NCBI RefSeq assembly: GCF_025128095.1
Contig: NZ_JAHLYT010000071.1
Span: 186,001 to 250,000, forward strand
Reading direction: 5' to 3'
Length of the DNA stretch: 64,000 nucleotides
Origin: Synechococcus sp. CS-1328
GTDB lineage: Bacteria > Cyanobacteriota > Cyanobacteriia > PCC-6307 > Cyanobiaceae
Under the pieces are notes generated by a model. It saw only the letters and a list, made by a program, of their open reading frames with translations. It ran no database searches and was not told where the DNA came from. This document shows, piece after piece, positions 18,746 through 27,300 of this stretch (position 1 is its first letter; each line of letters starts with the position of its first letter). Position numbers and translations under genes: made by a program.

Positions 18746-19045
18746 ATGGCTTGGGATCCACTGATCCTCCGTAAATTCAGTACCACCGGCCATTTTCGCC
18801 TTCTGAACCAGCTGCGCAGCGAACTGCAGGCCCATCCCCTGGAGCGCCAGGTTGAGACAGATCCAGCCGCTGGAGCTGGACGAGGCAAAGCGGTGATCCG
18901 TACAGTGGCCGTGCGTCGGGGCGGCCAAAGCCAAGGTCGAATCCGCCGGCCCCAGGCGCGTATGGACAGTGGTGGCGCAAGCCTGGCCTCCGCAGACGCC
19001 GGGCAGTCCTTCCGTGATCGGCTGAACGCCATCGAGATGCGTTGA
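18746..19045 (+). CDS. Small conserved cyanobacterial protein, 99 aa
   Basis: The N terminus MAWDPLILRKFSTTGHFRL continues as LNQLRSELQAHPLER. I recall near-identical openings in small uncharacterised proteins across cyanobacteria, so I treat it as a real gene. The second half is basic and low in complexity, and the last residues (FRDRLNAIEMR) return to a conserved-looking helix. No domain or function is known to me. It is transcribed away from the peroxiredoxin gene. Confidence 0.75.
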   Translation: MAWDPLILRKFSTTGHFRLLNQLRSELQAHPLERQVETDPAAGAGRGKAVIRTVAVRRGGQSQGRIRRPQARMDSGGASLASADAGQSFRDRLNAIEMR

Positions 19046-19164
19046 TGGCCGGCAGTATGTAAATCGTTGTTAGCGGATCCTGCAGGGTTACATCCACACG
19101 ATTGAGAAGCAGATGGCTTGGCAACTGAATTCTTGAAATTACCGCTTCCTTTCCTGGAGCATCG

Positions 19165-19482
19165 TCAGTCATTCAGCAAGTCAAAAATGGCTTTCTGCAG
19201 ATCTTTCGACTGCTCCAGCTGGTCGAACACCCAGGCCATCGCCGTAGCCGGCTTCTCGAAACCAAGCTCTTTGCAGAGACGCTGAATGATGACAGAGTGA
19301 TCCTCATAGAGCGAAAGATCACTGACGCTCCGCACGTTGAGGTGGCCGCCAACAAACTTCTGAGTGGCGGATTCATGCAGATCTGATTGATCCAGATCGG
19401 ATTGATCCAGATCGGATTGATCCAGATCTGATTGATGCAGATCTGATTGACCCGGGCAGAGCTCTGAAGATTCCATGGCCAT
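19165..19482 (-). CDS. Small protein with tandem QSDLD repeats
   Basis: About 105 residues. The first third contains five copies of a five-residue unit (QSDLD or QSDLH), encoded by an exact-length 15-bp tandem repeat. The remainder (VSDLSLYEDHSVIIQRLCKE and onward to IFDLLND) looks like an ordinary helical domain that I cannot name. The units fit the A(D/N)LXX pentapeptide pattern but are too few for a beta-helix. It lies 83 bp beyond cbpM on the same strand. Probable but not certain gene. Confidence 0.55.
   Translation of the reverse strand: MAMESSELCPGQSDLHQSDLDQSDLDQSDLDQSDLHESATQKFVGGHLNVRSVSDLSLYEDHSVIIQRLCKELGFEKPATAMAWVFDQLEQSKDLQKAIFDLLND
19378..19452. repeat. Five tandem copies of a 15-bp unit
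   Basis: Five consecutive 15-mers of the form CAGATC(T/G)GATTGATC differ at only a few positions. The period is a multiple of three, so copy number can change without breaking the frame of the surrounding gene. Confidence 0.9.
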
Positions 19483-19565
19483 CAGGGCAGATTCCCAATT
19501 TTAGATCAACACTCCCAACCGCGTTGCCAATCCACTAAGTTGCGTGCGTGCTCCAGACAGCCGCC

Positions 19566-19874
19566 TCAGCGAGGAAGCAGGCATTCCAGCTCGCGCAGGC
19601 GATGCTCCAGCGCCTCGATTCTTTCCAGGTAGGTGAGGGCAAGGGCCATGCCGGGTGGGTTGAGCCCAAACGTATTGCGCAGGTTTGCAGCACGGCGCGC
19701 CTGGTGAATCGTGCAGGAATGGAAGCTCCAGCCCGATGCACTCACGCTGGTTTCAAACACACCGAACTGCACCAACTCCATCACTTCCCCATGCTCCAGG
19801 CCTGAGGCCGCCAGCAACTCCTCCAGCTCGACGCGGCTTTCGCTCTCCACCGGAATAAGCAGGTCATCAGCCAT
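19566..19874 (-). CDS. cbpM: Chaperone modulator CbpM-like protein
   Basis: The product has about 102 residues from ATG 19874 ([11 protein letters not shown]). It has the MerR-like CbpM layout: an early [23 protein letters not shown] helix pair, a central [16 protein letters not shown] and a C-terminal coiled coil ([16 protein letters not shown]). CbpM inhibits the DnaJ-like protein CbpA in enterobacteria. Its start overlaps the end of the upstream cbpA-like gene by 8 nt, which implies translational coupling and supports the pairing. Confidence 0.87.
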   Translation of the reverse strand: MADDLLIPVESESRVELEELLAASGLEHGEVMELVQFGVFETSVSASGWSFHSCTIHQARRAANLRNTFGLNPPGMALALTYLERIEALEHRLRELECLLPR

Positions 19875-20817
19875 GGGTCGTTGCTCCAGGGAATGAGGTG
19901 CGCGGGTTGAAAGAGCTGGCAGCAGCCAGCTCACGATAGAGCTCCCGTTCGCGCTCGTCGATCTGCTTCGGCATCACGATCTGCAGCACGCAATAGAGAT
20001 CGCCATCCCCCTCCTTGCGCTTCGGCAGCCCCTTGCCCGCCAGGCGCAGTTTCAGGCCCGTCTGAGCGCCCTCCTTCACCGTGACCCGCACGTGGCCATC
20101 GAGGGTGGGAACCACGATCTCTCCACCCAGGGCCGCTTCCCATGGGGTCACCGGCAGCTCGAGGTAGAGGTCGTGCCCGACTGCGCGAAACAGGGGATGG
20201 GGCTGGAGGTGGATGTCGAGGTAGACGTCTCCGGCCGGTCCGCCGCCACTGCCTGCCAGACCCCGCCCCGGAATCCGCAATCGCTCGCCATCGGTCACTC
20301 CCTTCGGCACGCGAATGTGCACTGTGGTTGATCCACGCTCCACGGTCCCGTCAGGGCGCAGGTGCGGCTCCTGACGCTCCAGGGTCACCTGGGTGCCGTG
20401 GCACACCTCCTCGAGGCTGAGGTTGGCCACAGCCTCCACATCCTGGCCGCGGATCGGGAAGCCAGGCCCACCTTGGTGCCGCCGCTGCGCCGAACGGAAG
20501 CCCATCTGCTCGAACAGATCGGCAAGATCGACCTCCTCACCGGCCTGGCCCTGCCAGAAACGGGCATCCCAGTCTGGTGATGGTCGGAAGTCGTCACCGG
20601 GGAGATGGCGACCCAGTTCGTCGTAAGCCCGGCGCTTTTCCGGATCAGACAGAGTCTGGTTAGCCTCACTGATCTCTTTGAACCGCTCTTCTGCTCCCTC
20701 TTCCTTCGAAATGTCCGGGTGGTATTTGCGGGCCAGTCGGCGGTAAGCCTGTTTGATCTCGTCCTCGCTGGCGCCACGCTCAACGCCGAGAATCTGATAA
20801 TAATCTTTAAATTTCAT
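19867..20817 (-). CDS. cbpA: DnaJ-like co-chaperone CbpA
   Basis: An N-terminal J domain with HPD at residues 33-35 ([14 protein letters not shown]) is followed by a linker and a DnaJ C-terminal substrate-binding domain ([14 protein letters not shown] onward). There is no Cys-rich zinc finger, so it is CbpA-like and not canonical DnaJ. It stimulates DnaK ATPase activity. The gene lies 16 bp downstream of the glutamate decarboxylase gene and overlaps cbpM, forming a three-gene minus-strand operon. Confidence 0.93.
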   Translation of the reverse strand: MKFKDYYQILGVERGASEDEIKQAYRRLARKYHPDISKEEGAEERFKEISEANQTLSDPEKRRAYDELGRHLPGDDFRPSPDWDARFWQGQAGEEVDLADLFEQMGFRSAQRRHQGGPGFPIRGQDVEAVANLSLEEVCHGTQVTLERQEPHLRPDGTVERGSTTVHIRVPKGVTDGERLRIPGRGLAGSGGGPAGDVYLDIHLQPHPLFRAVGHDLYLELPVTPWEAALGGEIVVPTLDGHVRVTVKEGAQTGLKLRLAGKGLPKRKEGDGDLYCVLQIVMPKQIDERERELYRELAAASSFNPRTSFPGATTHG

Positions 20818-20833
20818 TGGGACTCACTCCTGA

Positions 20834-22228
20834 TCAATGCCGGAAGACAAGTTCGTCGCTCGCTGATGGCAGAGGTGTCTCAGCCGTGGCCAGCCAGTCA
20901 AGATTCCGTTGCACGTCTGTCAGCAACTGGTCGGCCATGTCGTGATTGAAGCCGGCTCGAATCACAAAGCGCAGCACGGCACGATCCTGCAGGTTGGCCG
21001 GAAGTGTGTAAGCCGGTACCTGCCATCCGCGAGAGCGCATCATTCTTGAAAGATGAAACACCGTCCAGTTCTTGATACTGGGATCACACTCCACCGCGAA
21101 CACGGGCAATTGGCCGCGTGGATGGCTCACCAATCTCAGGGGTTCCATCGCGGCCAGGCCATCCGCCAGGTGGCAGGCAATCGCCTCGAGAGAGGCCATG
21201 CGCTGGCAATACCCCTGTCGCCCCAGGTGCAGGAAGTTGAAATACTGACCCACAACCTGGGCGCCTGAGCGTGAGAAATTGAGTCCGATCGTCGGCATCT
21301 CACCACCGAGGTAATTGACATTGAAGCGCAGCTCTTCCGGCAGATGCTCGCCACTGCGCCACAGCACCCAGCCCACCCCGGGTAGCACACCGCCATACTT
21401 GTGGCCGCTGGAACTGATCGAAACCACCCGTGACAGCCTGAAGTCCCAAGCCCAATCCGGTGAATTGAACGGAGCCACAAAACCACCGGAGGCCGCATCC
21501 ACATGGATCGGAATGTCAAGACCGTGGCGCTGGTGCAGGTCATCGAGAGCGGTCTGCAGGGTATCGATGGGTTCATAACTGCCATCGAAGGTGCTGCCCA
21601 CGATGCCCACCACACCGATCGTGTTCTCGTCGCATTGCTTCAGGGCTTCCTCGGGCGTGAGGTGCAGCCGGTTCTGCTCCAATGGCACCAGCCGCGGTTC
21701 CACATCGAAATAGGTGCAGAACTTGTCCCAGCAGACCTGGGTGTTGATCCCCATCACAAGATTGGGGCGTGAGGCGTCCAGACCAGCTGCCCGGCGACGC
21801 TCCCGCCAGCGCCACTTCAGGGCCAGTCCACCCAGCATGCAGCCTTCACTGGAGCCTGTGGTGGAGGTGCCAATCGCTTGAGCAGGATCGGGCGCATGCC
21901 AGAGATCGGCCAGAATCCGCAGACATCGCTCCTCCAATTCAGCCGTCTGTGGATATTCGTCTTTATCGATCATGTTCTTGTCGGCGCATTCCTCCATCAG
22001 GCGCCGAGCCTCGGGCTCCATCCAGGTGCCCACAAAGGTGGCCAGATTCAGCCGTGCATTGCCATCCAGCATCAGATGGTCGTGCACCAACTGGTAGGTC
22101 AGGTCTGCCGGCAGGCCTTCCTCGCTCAGTCGGTCGCGGGGCACCTCAGCAGACGGCTTCTGATGACGGAGGCGGCTGCCAAGCTGGGACGTGAGATCCA
22201 GCTGAGACGAATGCTTGCGCTGGGTCAC
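20834..22228 (-). CDS. gadB: Glutamate decarboxylase (PLP-dependent)
   Basis: Converts glutamate to GABA with consumption of a proton. The PLP lysine is Lys277 in SSSGHKYGG. TSTTGSSEGCMLGG, GSTFDGSYEPID and HVDAASGGFVAPF are the family blocks, and the 464-residue length matches bacterial GadA/B. Cyanobacteria use the enzyme in a GABA shunt; acid resistance would also need an antiporter, which is not in the window. First gene of an operon with cbpA and cbpM; divergent from the nitrilase gene across 65 bp. Confidence 0.95.
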   Translation of the reverse strand: MTQRKHSSQLDLTSQLGSRLRHQKPSAEVPRDRLSEEGLPADLTYQLVHDHLMLDGNARLNLATFVGTWMEPEARRLMEECADKNMIDKDEYPQTAELEERCLRILADLWHAPDPAQAIGTSTTGSSEGCMLGGLALKWRWRERRRAAGLDASRPNLVMGINTQVCWDKFCTYFDVEPRLVPLEQNRLHLTPEEALKQCDENTIGVVGIVGSTFDGSYEPIDTLQTALDDLHQRHGLDIPIHVDAASGGFVAPFNSPDWAWDFRLSRVVSISSSGHKYGGVLPGVGWVLWRSGEHLPEELRFNVNYLGGEMPTIGLNFSRSGAQVVGQYFNFLHLGRQGYCQRMASLEAIACHLADGLAAMEPLRLVSHPRGQLPVFAVECDPSIKNWTVFHLSRMMRSRGWQVPAYTLPANLQDRAVLRFVIRAGFNHDMADQLLTDVQRNLDWLATAETPLPSASDELVFRH

Positions 22229-22293
22229 TGGAGATTGCCTGCAGGGTTCTCTCAGTATTTAAGTCGGAAGGCATCACCCCAACGCATTAGCCC

Positions 22294-23229
22294 ATGCTTC
22301 CTCACCATCGCCTGCTCAGCTACACTCTGACCCAGCCGCCAGCGGCCGGTGAGGGCATCAGGCTCGGCCTCTGGCAGGGCACCGGGTCGGCAGCCACGGC
22401 CGATGCGGTGGAAGAGAACCTCCAGCGACTGGAGCAGGTCTGTGCCCATGCCGCCAAACTTGGGGTGCAACTGCTGGCCTTCCCGGAGCTCTACCTGAGC
22501 GGGTACATCGTGACGCCGGATCTGGCCCGGCAGCTGGCGGAGCCTGTGGATGGCGCCAGCCTCCAGAGGGTGGCGGCAGCCGCCCGTCTCAACGGGCTGG
22601 CGGTGGCCTGCCCCTATCCGGAACGGGCTGTGGTGGCCGGGGAGGAACGATTTTACGACGCCATTGCCTTGTTCAATGGCAACGGGCATCTGTTGCGCAA
22701 TTATCGAAAAACCCATCTCTGGGGACCGGATGAAAAGCGGTGCTGGCATGCGGGATACCTGCATCCAGATGAGGGCCCTGCCTTCTCGGTCCACCCTGTG
22801 AACGGAATCTCCGTGGGCTTGCTCAACTGCTACGAAGCCGAATTTCCCGAGCTCTCCCGGCGACTGGCACTGGAGGGAGCGCAGCTGATCCTGATTCCGA
22901 CAGCCGCCGACACCTGGGCCGAGCTGAGCACCGGCCAGCGCACAACCCTGCCCTACCCCGATGTCTCCCGAACCCTGCTGCCCGCCCACGCCTTTCAGAA
23001 TCGTTGCTTCGTGGCTTACGCCAACCGCTGCGGTGAGGAAAGTGTCAATGGCCAGGTGAAGGCGGCGTACCTGGGCAACAGCATCATCTGCGGTCCCCAC
23101 GGCGATGTACTCGTGGCTGCCCGAGCCGAACCTACCCTCTTGATTGCAGACTGCATGCCAAGTGAGTACGGCCCGACCCATCCGGAAAACACCAACTACC
23201 ATCAGGATCGGCGCGCAGATCTATATTAG
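22294..23229 (+). CDS. Carbon-nitrogen hydrolase (nitrilase superfamily)
   Basis: The catalytic triad is visible: Glu65 in LAFPELYLSGY, Lys139 in NYRKTHLWG and Cys179 in LLNCYEAEFPE. The family hydrolyses amides, carbamoyl compounds or nitriles. The substrate cannot be read from the sequence; omega-amidase, N-carbamoylputrescine amidase and aliphatic amidase types are all possible. Length 311, with a C-terminal extension ending in TNYHQDRRADLY. Its promoter region is shared with the divergent gad operon. Confidence 0.9.
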   Translation: MLPHHRLLSYTLTQPPAAGEGIRLGLWQGTGSAATADAVEENLQRLEQVCAHAAKLGVQLLAFPELYLSGYIVTPDLARQLAEPVDGASLQRVAAAARLNGLAVACPYPERAVVAGEERFYDAIALFNGNGHLLRNYRKTHLWGPDEKRCWHAGYLHPDEGPAFSVHPVNGISVGLLNCYEAEFPELSRRLALEGAQLILIPTAADTWAELSTGQRTTLPYPDVSRTLLPAHAFQNRCFVAYANRCGEESVNGQVKAAYLGNSIICGPHGDVLVAARAEPTLLIADCMPSEYGPTHPENTNYHQDRRADLY

Positions 23230-23532
23230 CGGTGCCGCAAAGGCCTACCGCCTCACACCCCCGGCGCCGAGCCCAGAAAAACGCAGCGGAGCGGGCGCTG
23301 CGCCAATCAGCATCCGACTGTCCCGCGATGAGGAACGATTCGGAAGCTGATTGGGGAGAGAGGCTGTCCCGGCGCCTGAACAAGTACAGATAAAGGACTT
23401 GTTATGACAATGACGACACGAAGCACATCAACAACGAGTGTGTCGATGTGAACACCGTGGCATCGACGCCGATAGTTGCATGGTCATGCAAGAGAACAAC
23501 TCAGCATCAGCATGTGCGCACCAGGGTAAATA
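23230..23532. other. Gene-free spacer between nitrilase and sapC
   Basis: About 300 bp between convergent genes. The left part holds the hairpin annotated separately. The rest, from about 23380 on, is more A+T-rich than the flanking core genes and shows no convincing reading frame, tRNA fragment or repeat. It marks the left edge of the lower-G+C block that contains sapC and the giant gene. Confidence 0.6.
23275..23303 (-). terminator. Possible terminator of the giant gene-sapC transcript
   Basis: A 7-bp perfect stem CGCAGCG/CGCTGCG (23282-23288 with 23296-23302) with a 7-nt loop is followed on the minus strand by five T residues (23277-23281). It lies about 230 bp past the sapC stop, rather far, but no better candidate is seen nearer. 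Confidence 0.5.
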
Positions 23533-24285
23533 TTATACAGGCAAGTGCTGATCAGTTGTTGAAGCTTGGATCCCGCCCATGTTGCCAAGCGTGTTAAAAT
23601 TACGCAGGGAAGCAAGATGATGGCAGATCATTTCATAAACACCAGTGCGGACAAGGTCAAGTAGTACATCTGAGGAAAGGGTCAACACCCTGGAGCGCTC
23701 GACGGTGTAGAAGCCATTCATGGCCTTCGTCTGCCCATTGGGAAGCTTGGCTTCGGCTTCCTTTGGTTCAAGGAGATTGAGCTCTTTGAGTCGCTTGCAG
23801 ATGACCTTTGTGCGCTGGTACTCAGCCTGGAACTGACTCAGAAAGCGGAGAATGCCGTCAGTATAATCGCTGGCCTTCCCGTCATCTCCGATCAAAGCAA
23901 TGCCTTCGTGATTCTGGTTGAAGCCGGGATAGCTTTCATCGATACACAAATATGCCTTGTCTTGGTCGCCAGCTTGCGACAGGACAAAAGGATACCGACG
24001 AATGAAGGCGGGAACATACTTTCCTTCCCAGTGACCATCGGGAGAAAGGTATAGATTTTCAGACTGCTGAAGACCAAGAAGAATAACTGGCATGACATCA
24101 TCGTCTGTCCCAACGAAGACAATTGGATAGTCGCCAGCTGCATTGAGAAATTCAATGGCCATCAAGGGCACGGCATTGGTAGTTTTGGCGAAGGAGTAGT
24201 CCTTGACGGGGACAATATGCCAATCCTTGTGGCGCTCGGCTGAAAGGGCGCTGACATCGTTATAGAAGAGAAGCTGGGTTGCCAT
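23533..24285 (-). CDS. sapC: SapC family protein
   Basis: The product has 250 residues with the SapC-family opening: HKDWHIVPVKDYSFAKTTNAVP, then LMAIEFLNAAGDYPIVFVG, and a middle block FIRRYPFVLS. The family is named after an S-layer-associated protein of Campylobacter; elsewhere it occurs beside surface or outer-membrane proteins, and its biochemical role is not established. No signal peptide is visible. The gene lies 63 bp downstream of the giant surface-protein gene and on the same strand, so they may be co-transcribed. Its G+C looks clearly lower than that of the core genes, suggesting acquisition together with the giant gene. Confidence 0.88.
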   Translation of the reverse strand: MATQLLFYNDVSALSAERHKDWHIVPVKDYSFAKTTNAVPLMAIEFLNAAGDYPIVFVGTDDDVMPVILLGLQQSENLYLSPDGHWEGKYVPAFIRRYPFVLSQAGDQDKAYLCIDESYPGFNQNHEGIALIGDDGKASDYTDGILRFLSQFQAEYQRTKVICKRLKELNLLEPKEAEAKLPNGQTKAMNGFYTVERSRVLTLSSDVLLDLVRTGVYEMICHHLASLRNFNTLGNMGGIQASTTDQHLPV

Positions 24286-24348
24286 GGGCCAGTTGGTGGT
24301 TGGTTAGGAGTAAGAAGACTAAGCTATTGAAGTTGTGGCTCAATCGTT

Positions 24349-27300
24349 TCAGCGTTGCTTGCCCAACGCGAGATCAAGCAGACCTGATAAGCGTTGCACA
24401 AGCCAGTTTTCCTGAGTGTTCTCAGATCTGCTTGATGCTTCAATGGCCTGCTGGTTGAGCGATGAGTTCTCCCTGTTCTTCACCTTGGATTCGCCCTTCT
24501 TGGATTGAGGAACGTCTGGTGCCTGTGTATCAGTGCTGATGGGGCTGATAAGGTTGGAAGCCTCTGAGACATGAAGCTGAGCAACTGGCAGCACTGCCAC
24601 ATCCTCAACTCGACGCAGACCCACCGCCAAATCAGCCTGCATCACACCAGCATCGGTGTGTTCCAGTTCCAGGGCATGGCCCAACTCATGGAGAAGAACG
24701 CTGAGCAGATCCATCCGGCCGGTTGCGTCCTCAGCTCTCGAAACTAGAATTCCATCGAGAAATTGATATTCCTCATCCGTGAGAGGAGTGCTATCAACAA
24801 ACCAGCCAAACCCAGCCGCATTTGAATCAATCAGGATCTTACCCGCCTGATAAGCGCCCAACTGAAGATCCGGTAGATCAGCAATCACCACTCGGATGCT
24901 GTACAGCATCGCAAGGTCGTCGGCTGAGAGGCCTGGAGCCAAGCGCTCGATTGCTGCCCTGACCAGAGGCTGGAGTGCCTGATCCGTGACCGGTGCTATG
25001 GGTGGCAGCACGGAGGTTGGTCCTGTGCTGGCAGTGAGCATAAGAGCCTTCTTGGCCTGGCCGTTATTCGTAACAACGGGAATACTCACACTGCTACTGC
25101 TACTGCTGGTTGTAACGCTATTGGCGGGTGCAGTCGAACCCTGCAGGGCCGGAGTCTTGCCAGGGGTGCTTCCATCGATCGTGACCACTTTGGAGCTGTC
25201 ATTTTCGGGCGCGCCCTGGGTGTCACGACCGGCTCTTCCATTGCCGGGCTGAGGGTCGCGGGGGCTACCAGTGTCACCACTGCTGGAAAGACCCAGCTCA
25301 CCATTAGGCTCACTGAGGCTTTGATCCGCACCACTGGCCATACCCAGATCGGTGAGGAACTGTCGGATGGCGGGGGATGAAGCCCGGTTCACCGTGGGGG
25401 CACCAAAGGGGCTGAAGGGGACCAGGAAAGAGTTAAACTCGCCCCTCCAATCGAACATCCGGTCGTTACCGGTGTTGCCAATCAGCACATCGAGTCCGTT
25501 ACCACCAAAGACAAAGTCTCCATCTGCGAATTCAGTAGAATCGGGAGCATCATTAAGCCCACCATTGGTATCGAGGTTGTCGTCGGCATTCATCAGGTCG
25601 TCACCAAGACCACCGAAGAGGCGATCGTTACCGGTTCCGCCGACGAGCCAGTCATTACCGGTGTCGCCGAAGATGTGATCTTTCCCATCTTCGATCTTGG
25701 CACCGGAATCATCCACGGCTTGGAAGTTGAGCAGGAACCCATTGATCTTCCGAAGCGGATCATTGGCGTCGTAGAACGACAATGTCTGTGTAGCTGCGTC
25801 GTAGCCGATCGGAGCATCATCGACCTGAGGAGTAACATCTACATAGAACGACCCTAGGGCCTCTGCTCCGGATACGGCATCATCACCAGCTCCGGCATGG
25901 ATCCAGTCGTCGCCCAGGCCGCCATAGATGATGTCGTGCCCACCACTTTCCCAGGCGAGAAGCTTGACATCCTTCCGCAAGAGACCAGTGATATTGACCA
26001 CAGCTCCGATGAATGGCCCCGGCAGGGAAAGAGTCGACTGAAGATTGGGCTGGGTCAGGCCGTTAAGAGGTTCAGTGCTGCCATTGCGACTTGTCAGGAG
26101 GATGCCGTCATCGCCCACGATGCCATCGACACCGCTACCACCGAAAAGTCGATCATGTCCGCTCCCACCGTAAATGTCATCATCCTGTCCATCCCCATAA
26201 AGGACATCGTTGCCAACCATTCCATGAATGATGTCATCACCTGCTTCACCGTGAATCAGATCCGAGGATCCAATATCGCTGGACACATCACCACCAAGGG
26301 TGTAGTCAAGTAATTGATAAGCGCGGGGGATGATGTTCTGAGAAGAGTCATAAATATCGTAATTGAAACTGAGATACTCGGCCTCGACGTTGCCGTTCAG
26401 CTTGACAAGACGATAGATGTTGCCATTGTCGCCGAGGATCATGTCAGCATCGCGTGCATGTCCGCTGCTGGCAGTATCGCCTGCATCGTTGCGTGAGATC
26501 TCTGTACCGGCACCGCCGAAGAGCAGGTCGGCTCCGTCGTTGCGCTGCGTGGCCAAAACCAGCCCGTAGAGATTGGAGTTGCCGCCGATGATGTCGTCCT
26601 GGCCAAGGTTGCCGAAGATCACATCGTTCTCGCCGCCACCCTCGATGTAGTCGTCGCCGTCGCTGACGCCCTCGAAAGAGGCAACCACCACCAGTGCTCC
26701 GTTCGCATCGCGGGACGCGCTGACGCCGTTGCCGGCCAGCTTGCCCAGGATGGAGCCATCGCCCTGGATCGTGTCGTTGCCGCGCTGGCCGAAGATCGCG
26801 TCGTTGTTGGCGCCACCAGCGATGGTGTCATCACCGAACAGGCCGTCCAGCCCATCCCCGATGGTGATGGTCCAGTTACTCCAGTTCGGCACATCAGCCG
26901 CGGGGCCGGAGAACTGCTTCGACAAATCGACCAGCGGGTTGCCATTGTTGTTGTAGAGCAGACCGCCGGTCAGCGAGCGGAAGCGCGGGCTGGAGTTCTC
27001 ACCCGCTGCACGCCCGGTCAGTACAACCTGATCACCGAAGACGAGATCGTTATTCTCGTCGCCGTCGATGATGTCGTTGCCAACGCCACCGATGAGAATA
27101 TCGTCGCCTGCATTGCCTTCGATCGTGTCATTGGCACCTGTTGTGTTCTGGGTATCAGTCGTCGAGATACTGGCCGCGCTGAGCACCGTGGGCATCAGAA
27201 CCACACCAACCAGTTCACCGTTGTCACCGATGCCAAGATCCTGACCACCGCCAAGGATGATCCAATCGGCCTCATGACCACCAAGCACGATGTCGTCATT

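Noticed and set aside
18493-19032. A 179-codon minus-strand frame opposite the small 99-residue gene
   Set aside because: It overlaps the conserved plus-strand gene and the peroxiredoxin start, and its Arg/Ser/Pro-rich product is typical of a shadow frame.
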